A stretch of 64,000 nucleotides of DNA, taken from the NCBI RefSeq assembly GCF_000607165.1, contig NZ_JFZG01000025.1, positions 248,001 through 312,000 of the forward strand, given 5' to 3'. Shown here in pieces: positions 48,869 through 56,991 of this stretch. Made by a program: the position numbers and the translations under genes. The first letter of the stretch is position 1; every line of letters begins with the position of its first letter. This DNA is from Ralstonia pickettii. Lineage in GTDB: Bacteria > Pseudomonadota > Gammaproteobacteria > Burkholderiales > Burkholderiaceae. The notes beneath the pieces are model-generated. The model was given only the letters and a program-made list of their open reading frames with translations, did not search any database and was not told where the DNA came from.

Positions 48869-49816
48869 TCAGCGCGCATGTTGCGGAGGATTCTGCGGAT
48901 ATGCCGCCCGGCAAAGCTCTAGCACTTCAGTGCGAAACCATTGATGCGCCGGATCGTGATCGAGGCGCGGATGCCAGATCTCTGAAACGGTGAAAGCGGG
49001 TATGGCCAGCGGTAGTTCGAAATACTGCAGCCCGTTGGCAGCCGCGTAATCCGTTACAAAGGCATTACCCAGGCAGGAGTACGGAACGGCGGCCAGTAAG
49101 TCCGAATGGCGGGCCAGTTGCATAGCGCTCATATAGGACGGCACCACGATTACTACCTTCCGTCGAAGGTTTGGCAGCTCCAGTGCCACGTCGATCGCAT
49201 TTTCCGTTTCGCCTGTACGCGAAACCATGACGTGGCCACATGCTGCCCATTGCTCCAGGCTGATGCGAGCATCGCCCAGGAAAGGATGGCCCACGCGACA
49301 CACCCCGACATAGCGATCGCGGAAAAGCAGCCGTGTCCGGACCTCAGGGGCAGCCGTGCGGACAATACCGATCTCCAGATCAATCGCGCCGTCCCGCAAC
49401 GGCTGCGCGTTCCAGTCCGGCTTGGGCGTGAAGCGGACTTGCACGCCGGGCGCCGCGCGAAGAATGCGGTCCATCAAGGCCGCGCCAAGCAGATCGACGA
49501 AGCCTTCACCCGCGCGCACGGTGAAGCATTGCTCAAGGGTGGCCACGTCGAATCGATGTTCAGCACGGCTGAGCGCCGCCTCCGCTTCACGGGCCAGTGC
49601 GGGAATGCGCAGGCTCAGTTGCTCGGCGTAAGGCGTCAGCACCAGCGCGCGGCCAGCCTGCAACAGCAAGCGATCGCCCGTCGCGATGCGCAGGCGCGAA
49701 AGTGTGCGGCTCATAGCGGAGACGCTGAGATTCAGACGCCGGGCCGCACCGGTGACGCTACGTTCACTGAGCAATGCATCCAGCGCGGGCAGGAGGTTGA
49801 GATCGACGCGTGACAT
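48869..49816 (-). CDS. LysR-family regulator (divergent to SDR)
   Basis: 315-residue LysR regulator of the NodD/SyrM-like branch: MSRVDLNLLPALDALLSERS at the start, winged helix VTGAARRLNLSVSAMSRTLSRLR, then an effector domain. The open frame runs to 49969, but the ATG at 49816 matches the family start. It is divergent from the short-chain dehydrogenase at 49949; the 132 bases between should hold both promoters and the operator, so the SDR is the likely target. Confidence 0.87.
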   Translation of the reverse strand: MSRVDLNLLPALDALLSERSVTGAARRLNLSVSAMSRTLSRLRIATGDRLLLQAGRALVLTPYAEQLSLRIPALAREAEAALSRAEHRFDVATLEQCFTVRAGEGFVDLLGAALMDRILRAAPGVQVRFTPKPDWNAQPLRDGAIDLEIGIVRTAAPEVRTRLLFRDRYVGVCRVGHPFLGDARISLEQWAACGHVMVSRTGETENAIDVALELPNLRRKVVIVVPSYMSAMQLARHSDLLAAVPYSCLGNAFVTDYAAANGLQYFELPLAIPAFTVSEIWHPRLDHDPAHQWFRTEVLELCRAAYPQNPPQHAR

Positions 49817-49948
49817 GCGGCCAGAATAATCGAAAACGCATCCAGCCATGGCGTCTGGTGCAATCGTGGATTGTCGGCCAGGCGTCTGGTGCAAAACGCG
49901 GGCTCTTCTGACAATACGCAGCATCCCCTGCGCACAACGGAGAATGCC

Positions 49949-50662
49949 TTGCCCAACGCTCCCATCCACACGCCCACCGTTTTGCTGATCGGCGCCTCAC
50001 GGGGCCTTGGTTATGCCATGGCGGCCGAGTTTCTCAAGAAGGGATGGAATGTCGTGGGCACGGTCCGCGCCGGCAACGACCGGACACTCTTGCACGATCT
50101 CGCCAATGCGCATCCAGACCAGGTCGCCATCGAAACGCTGGACATCACGCAGCCCGAGCAGATCCAGGCCCTGCGCGAACGCCTGTCCGGCCGGACGTTC
50201 GATGTTCTGTTCGTCAATGCGGGGACAACCAATCCGGATCCAACACAGACCATCGGCGAGGTCTCCACTGAAGACTTCGTGGCGCTCATGATCACCAATG
50301 CGCTCAGCCCGATGCGCGTGGTCGAAAGCATGGCGGACCTTGTTCCGCCGGCCGGCCTGATCGGGATCATGTCGTCCGGGCAAGGCAGCATTGCCGACAA
50401 TGAATCCGGCCAGCGCGAACTCTATCGCGGCAGCAAGGCGGCACTGAACCAGTTCATGCGCAGTTTCGCCGCGCGCCAGGCTCACACACCCTTGGCCATG
50501 CTGCTGATCGCCCCCGGCTGGGTACGCACCGATCTCGGCGGCCCCGAGGGACGATTGTCAATCGAGGAGAGTGTTCCAGGCGTCGTGAACGTGATTCTGA
50601 ACAAACTGGGGCGACCTGGCCTTGAGTATCTCGACTACCGCGGCAGGACTGTCCGCTGGTGA
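49949..50662 (+). CDS. short-chain dehydrogenase/reductase
   Basis: 237-residue SDR: cofactor motif GASRGLG at residues 15-21, NAG at ~90-92, catalytic Ser142/143 and Tyr159-xxx-Lys163 in ELYRGSKAAL. No ATG is suitable; the TTG at 49949 has GGAGA six bases upstream and gives the normal family N-terminus, so it was chosen. It is controlled, by position, by the divergent LysR. The substrate is unknown; the family reduces carbonyls or oxidises alcohols with NAD(P). Confidence 0.85.
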   Translation: MPNAPIHTPTVLLIGASRGLGYAMAAEFLKKGWNVVGTVRAGNDRTLLHDLANAHPDQVAIETLDITQPEQIQALRERLSGRTFDVLFVNAGTTNPDPTQTIGEVSTEDFVALMITNALSPMRVVESMADLVPPAGLIGIMSSGQGSIADNESGQRELYRGSKAALNQFMRSFAARQAHTPLAMLLIAPGWVRTDLGGPEGRLSIEESVPGVVNVILNKLGRPGLEYLDYRGRTVRW

Positions 50663-50826
50663 TTCGGATGGGCTGGTATGGAGAAAACGGCATTGCACGT
50701 GCTCGCCGCACGATGCTAGAGCCGTGGTCGCCGCGACCGGGAGTTGGGCTGCGGACATCGGTGTCCGCTGGCCAGGACTTCCGCGCTTGATCCGCACGGC
50801 AGCGTATGACTCGCGATCGGGCGCGC

Positions 50827-51153
50827 TCAACGATCCGACCGCTCGACGACGACCTCGCTGACCTGAACCACCGGGGCGATGTCGGTATAGTTGGCAATGT
50901 CGCCCAGGATCTCGGCGCCGTGCTCTCGCATGGCGGCCTGGAAGCCTTCGGCCGAATCACAGATGAACGCGCACATCGCCACGAAGGCAGGCGGTGTATC
51001 AGGCGCTCCACCGGCCAAGCCTTTTTCGACGGTGTAGTAGGCGCAGGCACTCCCCAACCTAGCCTTCACCATCGGCATGTGCCGGTCGCGGTAATAGGCG
51101 TGGTCGAAACGCGCGCCTTCGGTGTACGGGTACATCACGGTGACCTTGATCAT
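50827..51153 (-). CDS. EthD-family protein
   Basis: 108-residue dimeric alpha/beta-barrel protein of the EthD family, opening MIKVTVMYPYTEGARFDHAY and containing the typical YYRDRHMPMVK. An AGGAGA box precedes the ATG. EthD was first linked to ether degradation, but most homologues have no known role; some act as small stress or polyketide-tailoring proteins. It converges on the SDR gene across a 164-bp gap. Confidence 0.85.
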   Translation of the reverse strand: MIKVTVMYPYTEGARFDHAYYRDRHMPMVKARLGSACAYYTVEKGLAGGAPDTPPAFVAMCAFICDSAEGFQAAMREHGAEILGDIANYTDIAPVVQVSEVVVERSDR

Positions 51154-51756
51154 GCGGTTCTCCTTGCCATCATTGGCGTCGTCGCCCAGCGATTCTCGTG
51201 AGTGCCGACGATCATACCGTCCTGCAGTCGAGGGGGGGCGTGAGACTTCCGTTCCGGGCGACCAGACACATCAATGGGTTAGGCCGGAGTTTTGGCACAG
51301 AATCCCGATGAACTGCGATTCGAATGTGGGCAATTTGCGGGCAAAGTCACGGAAGATCAGCGGCGCGATAAGCCAAGCGCCACCACCTGTGGGAAATCCA
51401 CTCCCCCACGAAGTCGGGCACTTCGCCTGACGCGTAGAAGCCGAACAGTATTTCGTCTACCCCGACACCCCGTTTGGCGCCGCAAAAGGAGAGCTGGCTG
51501 TCAGGGATGATCGTCAAGATCAGAGGCGAGCGACCGCCAGCCGACCGGTGGTGACCGCCTGCAATACACGGCCGGAAACTCCCCCTTCTTGGTGGTTTGG
51601 TTTCTGTTCTGATCACCGATAATGAAAATACGCAGGATGCTCAATGGTCCCTACTTTGCGTCTCCTGCGTTTTATGACGGCTCATCGGGGGGGAGCGTCA
51701 CGCCCGCGTGTGCAGGGCGCTTTTTTTGGTTCGCAGCAAACGTTTTACGCGAATGA
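51154..51756. other. non-coding or degraded stretch at left edge of accessory island
   Basis: 603 bases without a gene I can support. Short frames exist on both strands (for example 89 codons at 51347-51616, minus) but show no recognised domain. An inverted repeat (ACGCAGGA at 51630-51637, TCCTGCGT at 51663-51670, followed by TTT) may be a terminator, and a T7 run occurs near 51721. It may mark an insertion boundary. Confidence 0.4.
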
Positions 51757-52497
51757 GCGAATCGATACGCCCCTCGGAGCGCCTTCCAATATGCGCCCGT
51801 GCTGATCGAACAAACCGAACGGCTGGAGAACGCCCAGCAGGCCCTCGCCGCCAAGACCACCAAGAAAGCCGCCGAAGACGTCCGCATCGCCACCAACAAG
51901 ATCGCGGCGGCCAAGGGCAAACTCGAAGAGATCAAGAGCACCGAGCTCAAGCCGCGCGACTCGCGCATCTACCCCGGCTGGTACGCGCCCGTGATGGTCA
52001 TGGAGAACGGCCGGCGCGTCGTCAAACCGATGCGTTACCAGTGCCGTCCCGCCGGCAAACCGGCCTTCTACGACGAGCAGTATCCCGGCACCTACAACGC
52101 CCGCCGCGGCAACTTGCGCGGCTTCTGGAAAGGCCAATACGGCCACACGCACGGCCTGGTCCTGGTCGACGCCTTCTATGAGAACGTGACCGGCCCAGAC
52201 GGCAAAAACGTCGTGCTCGAATTCCGCCCCGACCCGCCGCAGACGCTGCTCGTCGCCTGCGTGTGGTCACACTGGCGCGCGACCAAGCCCGGCGAGAAGG
52301 ATCTGCTGTCGTTCGCCATCATCACCGACGATCCGCCGCCGGAGATCGCGGAGGCCGGCCACGACCGCTGCCCGATTCCGATCAAGCCGGAAAACATTGA
52401 TGCGTGGTTGAACCCCGAGCCGCGCAGCCTCGATGCGGTAGATGCGATTCTTGAGGACAAGCTGCGGCCGTACTACGTGCATCGCGCCGCAACGTGA
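51757..52497 (+). pseudogene. N-terminally truncated SRAP (YedK/HMCES-type) protein
   Basis: The frame is open from 51757 (stop just before) and matches the C-terminal two thirds of an SOS-response-associated peptidase, which cross-links abasic sites in single-stranded DNA. Recognised segments are MRYQCRPAGKPAFYDEQYPG, TYNARRGNLRGFWK and ACVWSHW. The N-terminal ~130 residues, including the initiator Met-Cys whose Cys2 is catalytic, are absent, so it cannot have normal activity. A GTG at 51799 could start a 232-residue remnant. SRAP genes are common prophage cargo. Confidence 0.75.
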
Positions 52498-52550
52498 AGA
52501 GTTCCATCACCTCGCAAATAGACTATGCAGAGGTTCTCCACACGGGGCTT

Positions 52551-52895
52551 TTATGGCGTGAACTTACGCACAAACTCATGGGCTTCCGTCAATGTGGCGG
52601 GGTAGCTCACTACACGCTTCCCACCTGATGCAGTCGTCTCGTAGACGGAGTAAAAGCGGAACCCGTGCTCAACAAGGAAACGGACCTTCTCCCATTGAGC
52701 AAAGTCGTTGGAGCGCGGGGCCGAAAATTTCCGACTTAGCATTTCCATCGGTGCCCGGCACTGGGGGCAAATACGACCGCCTGGCCGCGCGGGGAGCTTG
52801 AACGATTTCCGACAACCAAAGCACACGAAAGGGAAGCGAAACGCCTGTAAGTCCTTTTCCTTCGGAAAGTAAGTGTGATGCTTAAATCGACGCAT
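52551..52895 (-). CDS. zinc-ribbon hypothetical protein
   Basis: 114 residues with two CxxC pairs, Cys25-x2-Cys28 and Cys43-x2-Cys46, forming a likely zinc ribbon (VCFGCRKSF ... RICPQCRAPM), then an alpha/beta C-terminal part ending VRKFTP. It has no signal peptide. A 27-bp repeat copy lies 33 bases upstream of the start. Function unknown; it is the leftmost of the island's small minus-strand genes. Confidence 0.7.
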   Translation of the reverse strand: MRRFKHHTYFPKEKDLQAFRFPFVCFGCRKSFKLPARPGGRICPQCRAPMEMLSRKFSAPRSNDFAQWEKVRFLVEHGFRFYSVYETTASGGKRVVSYPATLTEAHEFVRKFTP

Positions 52896-52927
52896 AGCAG
52901 AATTTTCTTTAAGGGTGGCTGTTTAGC

Positions 52928-52954
52928 GACCATTACTGACCGATAGCAGACGGC
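52928..52954. repeat. 27-bp repeat, copy 1
   Basis: This 27-mer differs from the one at 58344-58370 at five positions; both end CGA-x-AGCAGACGG. It lies 33 bases upstream of a small minus-strand gene. The form CTGGCCGAAAGCAGACGG resembles a short dispersed element seen in many proteobacterial genomes; I recall this from general experience and cannot confirm it here. Confidence 0.6.
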
Positions 52955-53083
52955 CGGCACCCCATTTGAACTGCATCCGCTGCAGCACCAAAGCTGCCAG
53001 TCAAACCTCCACGAAACAGCCATTTGCGCTGACTATGAGGCAGTTCGAGCAGCGCGGATGGTTACAGCTCCAGCGCACTGAGG

Positions 53084-53524
53084 CTATTCAGTATGGCCGC
53101 TTCTCGGAACAAGGCCGCGAATGATGTCGAGGCGGTTCGCGGGGGCATCTTCGGCAAGGAAAGCAGGAATAGTGAGGGCGTCACGCTTAGGTCTACATAG
53201 AAAGGCGACCGGCCACTCGGTGATGCGCTCCTCGCGAACATGTACGTACTTTCCAGGTTCGGGCTCGTCGATATATTCTCGTTGCAGTACGAGGGCCAGC
53301 GGCTCTTCAGCGCCGACGCTTGTGCGAAAAAACGCCTCCGCGTCTTCGTAACTACTGAAAGCGTAGTAATAATCCGACCCATCTGCCTCGTCTGGAGCAC
53401 CACGTTCCGGATGACACCACACCCGATATTCAAGGACGGCATCCCAAACGAATCCGCCGCCCGCCTTGGCTCCGGCAGGATATTCGCCGACCTTTGACAA
53501 ATTCAGCACAGGCGGAAATTTCAC
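53084..53524 (-). CDS. hypothetical protein, immunity-like context
   Basis: 146 residues from a GTG at 53524 with GAGG eight bases upstream (a TTG six codons earlier is also open). The sequence is acidic and aromatic (GSDYYYAFSSYEDAEAFF), followed by EYIDEPEPGKYVHV and EEWPVAFLCRP-like ITEWPVAFLCRPKRD. No signal or membrane segment. I do not recognise a named family. Its size, strand and acidity match the other small genes of the island. Confidence 0.65.
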   Translation of the reverse strand: MKFPPVLNLSKVGEYPAGAKAGGGFVWDAVLEYRVWCHPERGAPDEADGSDYYYAFSSYEDAEAFFRTSVGAEEPLALVLQREYIDEPEPGKYVHVREERITEWPVAFLCRPKRDALTIPAFLAEDAPANRLDIIRGLVPRSGHTE

Positions 53525-53563
53525 GATACAGGCCTCGCACAATTTTATAGCCGGCAGTATGGC

Positions 53564-53935
53564 ATGTCGCCGCTATGTCAATGGCGCTCAGAGCCGACAG
53601 CCGACGTACAGCAGCTGCCTGCCAACTACGTCATCCGCAAGACCGGCCAGTTCACGGCACAACCGCGCATCGACGCCGCGCCCCGCGCAGCCCTCACACC
53701 GGAAGAGCTCGCCAGCCTCTACCCCGCCGACGTCGAGCGCGCGCTGCAACTGCTCAACAAACACATCTACCAGGCAGACCGCTACACCGGCATGCTCATC
53801 GTCCTGCAGCACGACGACGCCAAAGAGCCCGTCGTCATCTCCGCCGGCAGCTATCGGCACAAGCGCGCCCGCGCCCTGACTGACTTTGCGCGGGCGTCGG
53901 TGCAGATTTCGGATTTGATTGAGGCGGGGGTGTAG
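53564..53935 (+). pseudogene. 3' fragment of BRO-family antirepressor gene
   Basis: From about codon 24 the translation is nearly identical to the C-terminal ~100 residues of the antirepressor at 56992-57642 (TPEELASLYPADVERALQLL, then ISDLIEAGV), with a single Ala/Thr difference noted. The N-terminal BRO-N DNA-binding domain is missing; the first ~23 codons are unrelated. It is a partial duplicate, probably non-functional. Confidence 0.75.
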
Positions 53936-53965
53936 GGGTGGGATGGGGCTCGCATCGCTGGGCGG
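53632..53965 (+). repeat. long direct repeat, copy 1
   Basis: About 330 bases, from CATCCGCAAGACCGGCCAG to just past the stop codon (GGGATGGGGCT), repeat almost exactly at 57339-57686. The two copies are in the same orientation, about 3.7 kb apart, and bracket five minus-strand genes. Confidence 0.85.
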
Positions 53966-54041
53966 GTTGCTGGCGGTGCGGCTCATTGGCGATGACGGCT
54001 ATTGGCCGCACTGGGCCGGTCAGGCCCGGCGAAACGGACAT

Positions 54042-54581
54042 TCAGCTTTTGGAATCTAGATCCGCCCCCGACGGGCCTTGATCACGGGACTCAGCACTGA
54101 GTTCACGAAGGATCTTAAGAGCCAGCGCGCCGTACCCGACGCCTATGCCCTTGTTGCGCTCATTGAAGTTCAGCGTGCCGGTGATGTCTTCCCACTGCTC
54201 CACTCGAACCTCATCAGTCGCGTCGATTTCGAAGGCTATGAAGCGCCGGTCTTGTGTAACGAGATTGCCGCAAAAGGTCGGCATGCCAGGGAAATCTATG
54301 AGGAGACGCAAAATGATCGATCTGTCCCACCGAACACCTCGCGCCTCTCCTATCCTGGCAAGCTCGGCTGGTACGCCCTGAACCCTCCAATAGGTTGCCT
54401 CCTTCCGCACTGCATCTTCAGTATGGGCGTTCTGCTGTTGCACATTCAACTGCTTCGGAGCGCGTTTCAACACGATCGATTCGGTTATGTGTTCAAGTTG
54501 TGTTGCGCCATATTGGCGGAGCGGCTCTTCTTGGCCGGATACGGCCTCTCGCGAGAAATGGCAGCGCCCGCCTCCAAGCAT
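54042..54581 (-). CDS. hypothetical protein, start uncertain
   Basis: Open for up to 179 codons. The last ~105 residues look like a real folded domain (ILRLLIDFPGMPTFCGNLVT, then FAFEID-like FIAFEIDATDEV and GIGVGYGALALKILREL); the first ~70 residues (Gln- and Arg-rich) look less natural, so an internal start is likely. No named family. It sits between the antirepressor fragment and a secreted protein gene. Confidence 0.55.
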   Translation of the reverse strand: MLGGGRCHFSREAVSGQEEPLRQYGATQLEHITESIVLKRAPKQLNVQQQNAHTEDAVRKEATYWRVQGVPAELARIGEARGVRWDRSIILRLLIDFPGMPTFCGNLVTQDRRFIAFEIDATDEVRVEQWEDITGTLNFNERNKGIGVGYGALALKILRELSAESRDQGPSGADLDSKS

Positions 54582-54611
54582 GAGCCGATATTGGCTTACT
54601 AGTCGTTCAAG

Positions 54612-55193
54612 TCAGGGATGGAATGGCTTCGTAGCTTGCTCTATGAAACTTGCCTTGAAATGCGCTCTATCCTTGGCCGCGCCATCCCTGTATATCGTTT
54701 CGATCTTCTGGATCGGCACACCTCTCGCTTTCAGGGCATCATAAATCGCGGTACCACACACGTTAGCAAGCTGTTCTTCGTGCTGACGTACATGTTCGGG
54801 ATCTTCTTGGCTAACCGAGATTGCGGCTTCCACGGCTGCTCTGTCGGCAGCATCAAAGGTGTCCGGCCCGATCGTACGAGCGATCTGGCCATAAACGAAG
54901 CTTTGGGTATCAGCATTGTCGATATCAGGCCACGCCGCTTCAGCTTCTGCCCGGGTCAGACCGCCATGCTCCGTACCGGCGTTCGTCAACGCGGACCTTC
55001 TATTCGCTAGGGCGTAAAAGCAAAATAGGGCCCGTTCCTGCGCACCTGCCGCCGCGTAACGGGGGAAATATCCCTTAGTTGAATCGCTGGAGGCAGAGCT
55101 AGTTTGCGACGGCGCGGAGGAATCCCCGTATGCGCCAGTGGCAATCAAGAATGCTGCAGAGGTAATGAGACTGGCAAGACGGGTAGCTGACAT
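54612..55193 (-). CDS. secreted hypothetical protein
   Basis: 193 residues with a clear signal peptide (MSATRLASLITSAAFLIATG, cleavage near residue 23), a Ser-rich linker, then a helical domain rich in Ala and Glu with two cysteines (ERALFCFYALANRR ... LANVCGTAIYDAL) that could form a disulfide. No known family. It starts six bases after the Tdi1-like gene ends, so the two are probably co-transcribed; a periplasmic immunity role would fit but is inference. Confidence 0.7.
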   Translation of the reverse strand: MSATRLASLITSAAFLIATGAYGDSSAPSQTSSASSDSTKGYFPRYAAAGAQERALFCFYALANRRSALTNAGTEHGGLTRAEAEAAWPDIDNADTQSFVYGQIARTIGPDTFDAADRAAVEAAISVSQEDPEHVRQHEEQLANVCGTAIYDALKARGVPIQKIETIYRDGAAKDRAHFKASFIEQATKPFHP

Positions 55194-55199
55194 GTTTTC

Positions 55200-55637
55200 T
55201 CAGTCAACAACCGAAAGCTTGATCGGCGTACCGTCCGGGAGACTGGCAATCTGCCGAGCTATGTCGCCAGAGAAGCGTATGAGCTCCTCCATCGAGATTG
55301 TTCCGAGGTTATTGCCACCGTACTCGCCGCCGAGCACGCCCGGGATCTTGAGACAGAACTTCCGCCCTGCCGCGAGCGCGCCAAGCCGTTGCGTTGCTTG
55401 ATCCACCAGCGCACTCATCTGCCAGTCCACCAAAAACTCACTATCGGCGGCCAGCGCCTCAAACGCTGATTGGTCAGCCGCAACTACCTCGCAGTAGCAA
55501 TCTTCCGGGCAGAGCCGCCAGTACCGTCCGTGCGCGTCCTTGATGACGAGATTGCCGAAGTCGTTCTCGTCTATCAGTTCCACCGGCTTGATGCCGGTCC
55601 AACCCCAGGCGCTCTGGACAGTTTCAAGAATTTGCAT
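55200..55637 (-). CDS. T6SS immunity protein Tdi1-like (DUF1851)
   Basis: 145 residues resembling the Tdi1/DUF1851 family: an N-terminal GAD-like half (LIDENDFGNLVIKDAHGRYW) and a C-terminal half with LGGEYGGNNLGTISMEELIR followed by ASLPDGTPIKL. Tdi1 of Agrobacterium neutralises the T6SS DNase effector Tde1. No effector, VgrG or Hcp gene is in the window, so this would be an orphan immunity gene protecting against other cells' toxins. Cytoplasmic. Confidence 0.75.
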   Translation of the reverse strand: MQILETVQSAWGWTGIKPVELIDENDFGNLVIKDAHGRYWRLCPEDCYCEVVAADQSAFEALAADSEFLVDWQMSALVDQATQRLGALAAGRKFCLKIPGVLGGEYGGNNLGTISMEELIRFSGDIARQIASLPDGTPIKLSVVD

Positions 55638-55672
55638 CTGCTGGCCTCCCGCCGCAATGAATCCAATCGATG

Positions 55673-56152
55673 TCAGCCTTCCGGCGTGGAAGCCGCCAAA
55701 TGAGCACGAACTTTGACGTGGACAAAGCAGTGCTTCGCCATTGACGACTCAACAAATGAATCCAGCCCGGGCCAGCTGGACACACGCTCGAGCCAGACTA
55801 CGGCATGGTCGAGCAGCGCCGACAGGAGTACGGCCGATATCGGGAGCGACGCATTTAGCGATCGAATTTCTTCGGCCAGGCTCTCAGGCGCAATACGCTC
55901 AAGCCGGGCACGAATGTGGCACCGATGCTCAGGTGGAGACGTCTCGTCACCCAGCGCCTTCAAATAGACCGCGACATTCACATACACCTGCTCGCCAAAC
56001 GCACTCTTCTGCAGATTGACGACCTGAAATGCGTCTGGCGTTTCCCTCGTCCAGGTTCTTGCTTTCTTCTTGAACCCCAACGCCTTCAGGCCGGGAGCGA
56101 GCTGAGCTTCGACTGGTAGCAATTTTGCCCCTAGGTTATCGCCGTCCTGCAA
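55673..56152 (-). CDS. DUF4304-like protein, putative immunity protein
   Basis: 159 residues that look like DUF4304: LAPGLKALGFKKKARTWTRE, then VVNLQKSAFGEQVYVNVAVY and PPEHRCHIRARLERI. Such proteins are common in polymorphic-toxin immunity loci. It overlaps the DUF695-like gene by 17 bases and precedes the Tdi1-like gene by 35, so the three form one transcription unit. Cytoplasmic, no signal. Confidence 0.72.
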   Translation of the reverse strand: MQDGDNLGAKLLPVEAQLAPGLKALGFKKKARTWTRETPDAFQVVNLQKSAFGEQVYVNVAVYLKALGDETSPPEHRCHIRARLERIAPESLAEEIRSLNASLPISAVLLSALLDHAVVWLERVSSWPGLDSFVESSMAKHCFVHVKVRAHLAASTPEG

Positions 56153-56621
56153 GGCTCCGATACATAGACCACTCGGGGTCCTGTTTCAGCGAAATACTGA
56201 TCGGCAAACGCGGTTTACCCTGCAGGGTCTTGTTGAGTACACGCATGAATTCGTCGTGTGAACGAGCAAGGTAGTACCAGTCGACCTTACCCTCCCCCGT
56301 CACCGCTGCCGCGAGCACAGCGGTCCGCTCTCGTTCTTCGGCAGCCTGCAAGGAATCTTCAAATGCGTAGTGCTGCTCTGATTCGCCCTTGGTGGGCATC
56401 CGGCCCGGGTTGGCGCCAGGCCAAGAAATCACCACAAGCGAGCCAAACGACGCCTTCTGAACCCAGTTAGGCAAATCACTACGATAGCGGACGATCCGCC
56501 GTACATTTCCGGCCGAGTCTTTTGCAGCTAGCACATCCCAAGCTTTCTCATCCGGAGCAGCAAAGGCGACCGTACAAACTGCGAAAGCAAAAGTGGCCGT
56601 CAGCCATTTCGAAATGCCCAT
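56136..56621 (-). CDS. DUF695-like secreted protein
   Basis: 161 residues with a signal peptide (MGISKWLTATFAFAVCTVAFA, cleavage after residue 21) and a DUF695-like domain (WDVLAAKDSAGNVRRIVRYR, LVVISWPGANPGRMPTK, VDWYYLARSHDEFMRVLN). DUF695 is frequent in immunity clusters of contact-dependent toxins, usually cytoplasmic; the export signal here is unusual and suggests protection in the periplasm. It is the first gene of the DUF695/DUF4304/Tdi1 unit. Confidence 0.7.
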   Translation of the reverse strand: MGISKWLTATFAFAVCTVAFAAPDEKAWDVLAAKDSAGNVRRIVRYRSDLPNWVQKASFGSLVVISWPGANPGRMPTKGESEQHYAFEDSLQAAEERERTAVLAAAVTGEGKVDWYYLARSHDEFMRVLNKTLQGKPRLPISISLKQDPEWSMYRSLAGRR

Positions 56622-56809
56622 TTGAATTAACGCTTGATTTGTTGGATGGACCGTCGTGACGTGGCTGCGGCCAACGCAGAGTCAAGATAGCATTTTCTGC
56701 CGGGTGGGCGCGCTGGTTTGCACGTAACCCCCAACCAGCCGTATACTCGGTCGGTTGCCGGAAACACCGGCACACGGGATTGGCGTCCCGGTATACTTCG
56801 GCGCACAAG

Positions 56810-56840
56810 AGCCGCGCCTGCACATTGGACGCGGCTTTTT
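56810..56840 (+). terminator. rho-independent terminator-like hairpin before C4 RNA
   Basis: AGCCGCG (56810-56816) pairs with CGCGGCT (56830-56836), loop 13 bases, followed by TTTT. Upstream and downstream bases are open in a short frame that continues into the antirepressor, as in P1 icd/ant. It lies directly upstream of the C4-like element. Confidence 0.5.
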
Positions 56841-56864
56841 GTTTGCGCAGCATGGTTCTCCTTC

Positions 56865-56940
56865 GGGCGGGCTGTGTGGGAGGGCTTCGGCCCTGCCGGT
56901 TCCGAAGTACCGGTACGCCAACCTGCACAGTTCCGCCCAC
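56865..56940 (+). ncRNA. C4-type antisense RNA
   Basis: The element folds like the phage P1/P7 C4 RNA: an outer stem GGGCGG-x-CTGTG (56865-56876) with CACAG-TT-CCGCCC (56926-56938), an inner GGGC-TTCG-GCCC hairpin (56882-56893), and single-stranded segments complementary to the downstream mRNA. Segment 56901-56915 pairs at 14 of 15 bases with 56969-56983, which contains the ribosome binding site of the antirepressor gene, and CGCCAACC (56916-56923) pairs perfectly with 56954-56961. C4 represses antirepressor translation in P1. Confidence 0.8.
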
Positions 56941-56991
56941 CCGATTGGCGTCGGGTTGGCGGTTCAAATACCGCTACTTCGGAGTCATGCC

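Noticed and set aside
51347-51616. 89-codon minus-strand frame as a gene
   Set aside because: No homology recognised, no ribosome binding site, and it lies in an apparently degraded boundary region.
51721-51727. T7 run as evidence of a terminator or tRNA-linked att site
   Set aside because: Only a four-base outer stem precedes it, and no tRNA gene or att repeat is visible.
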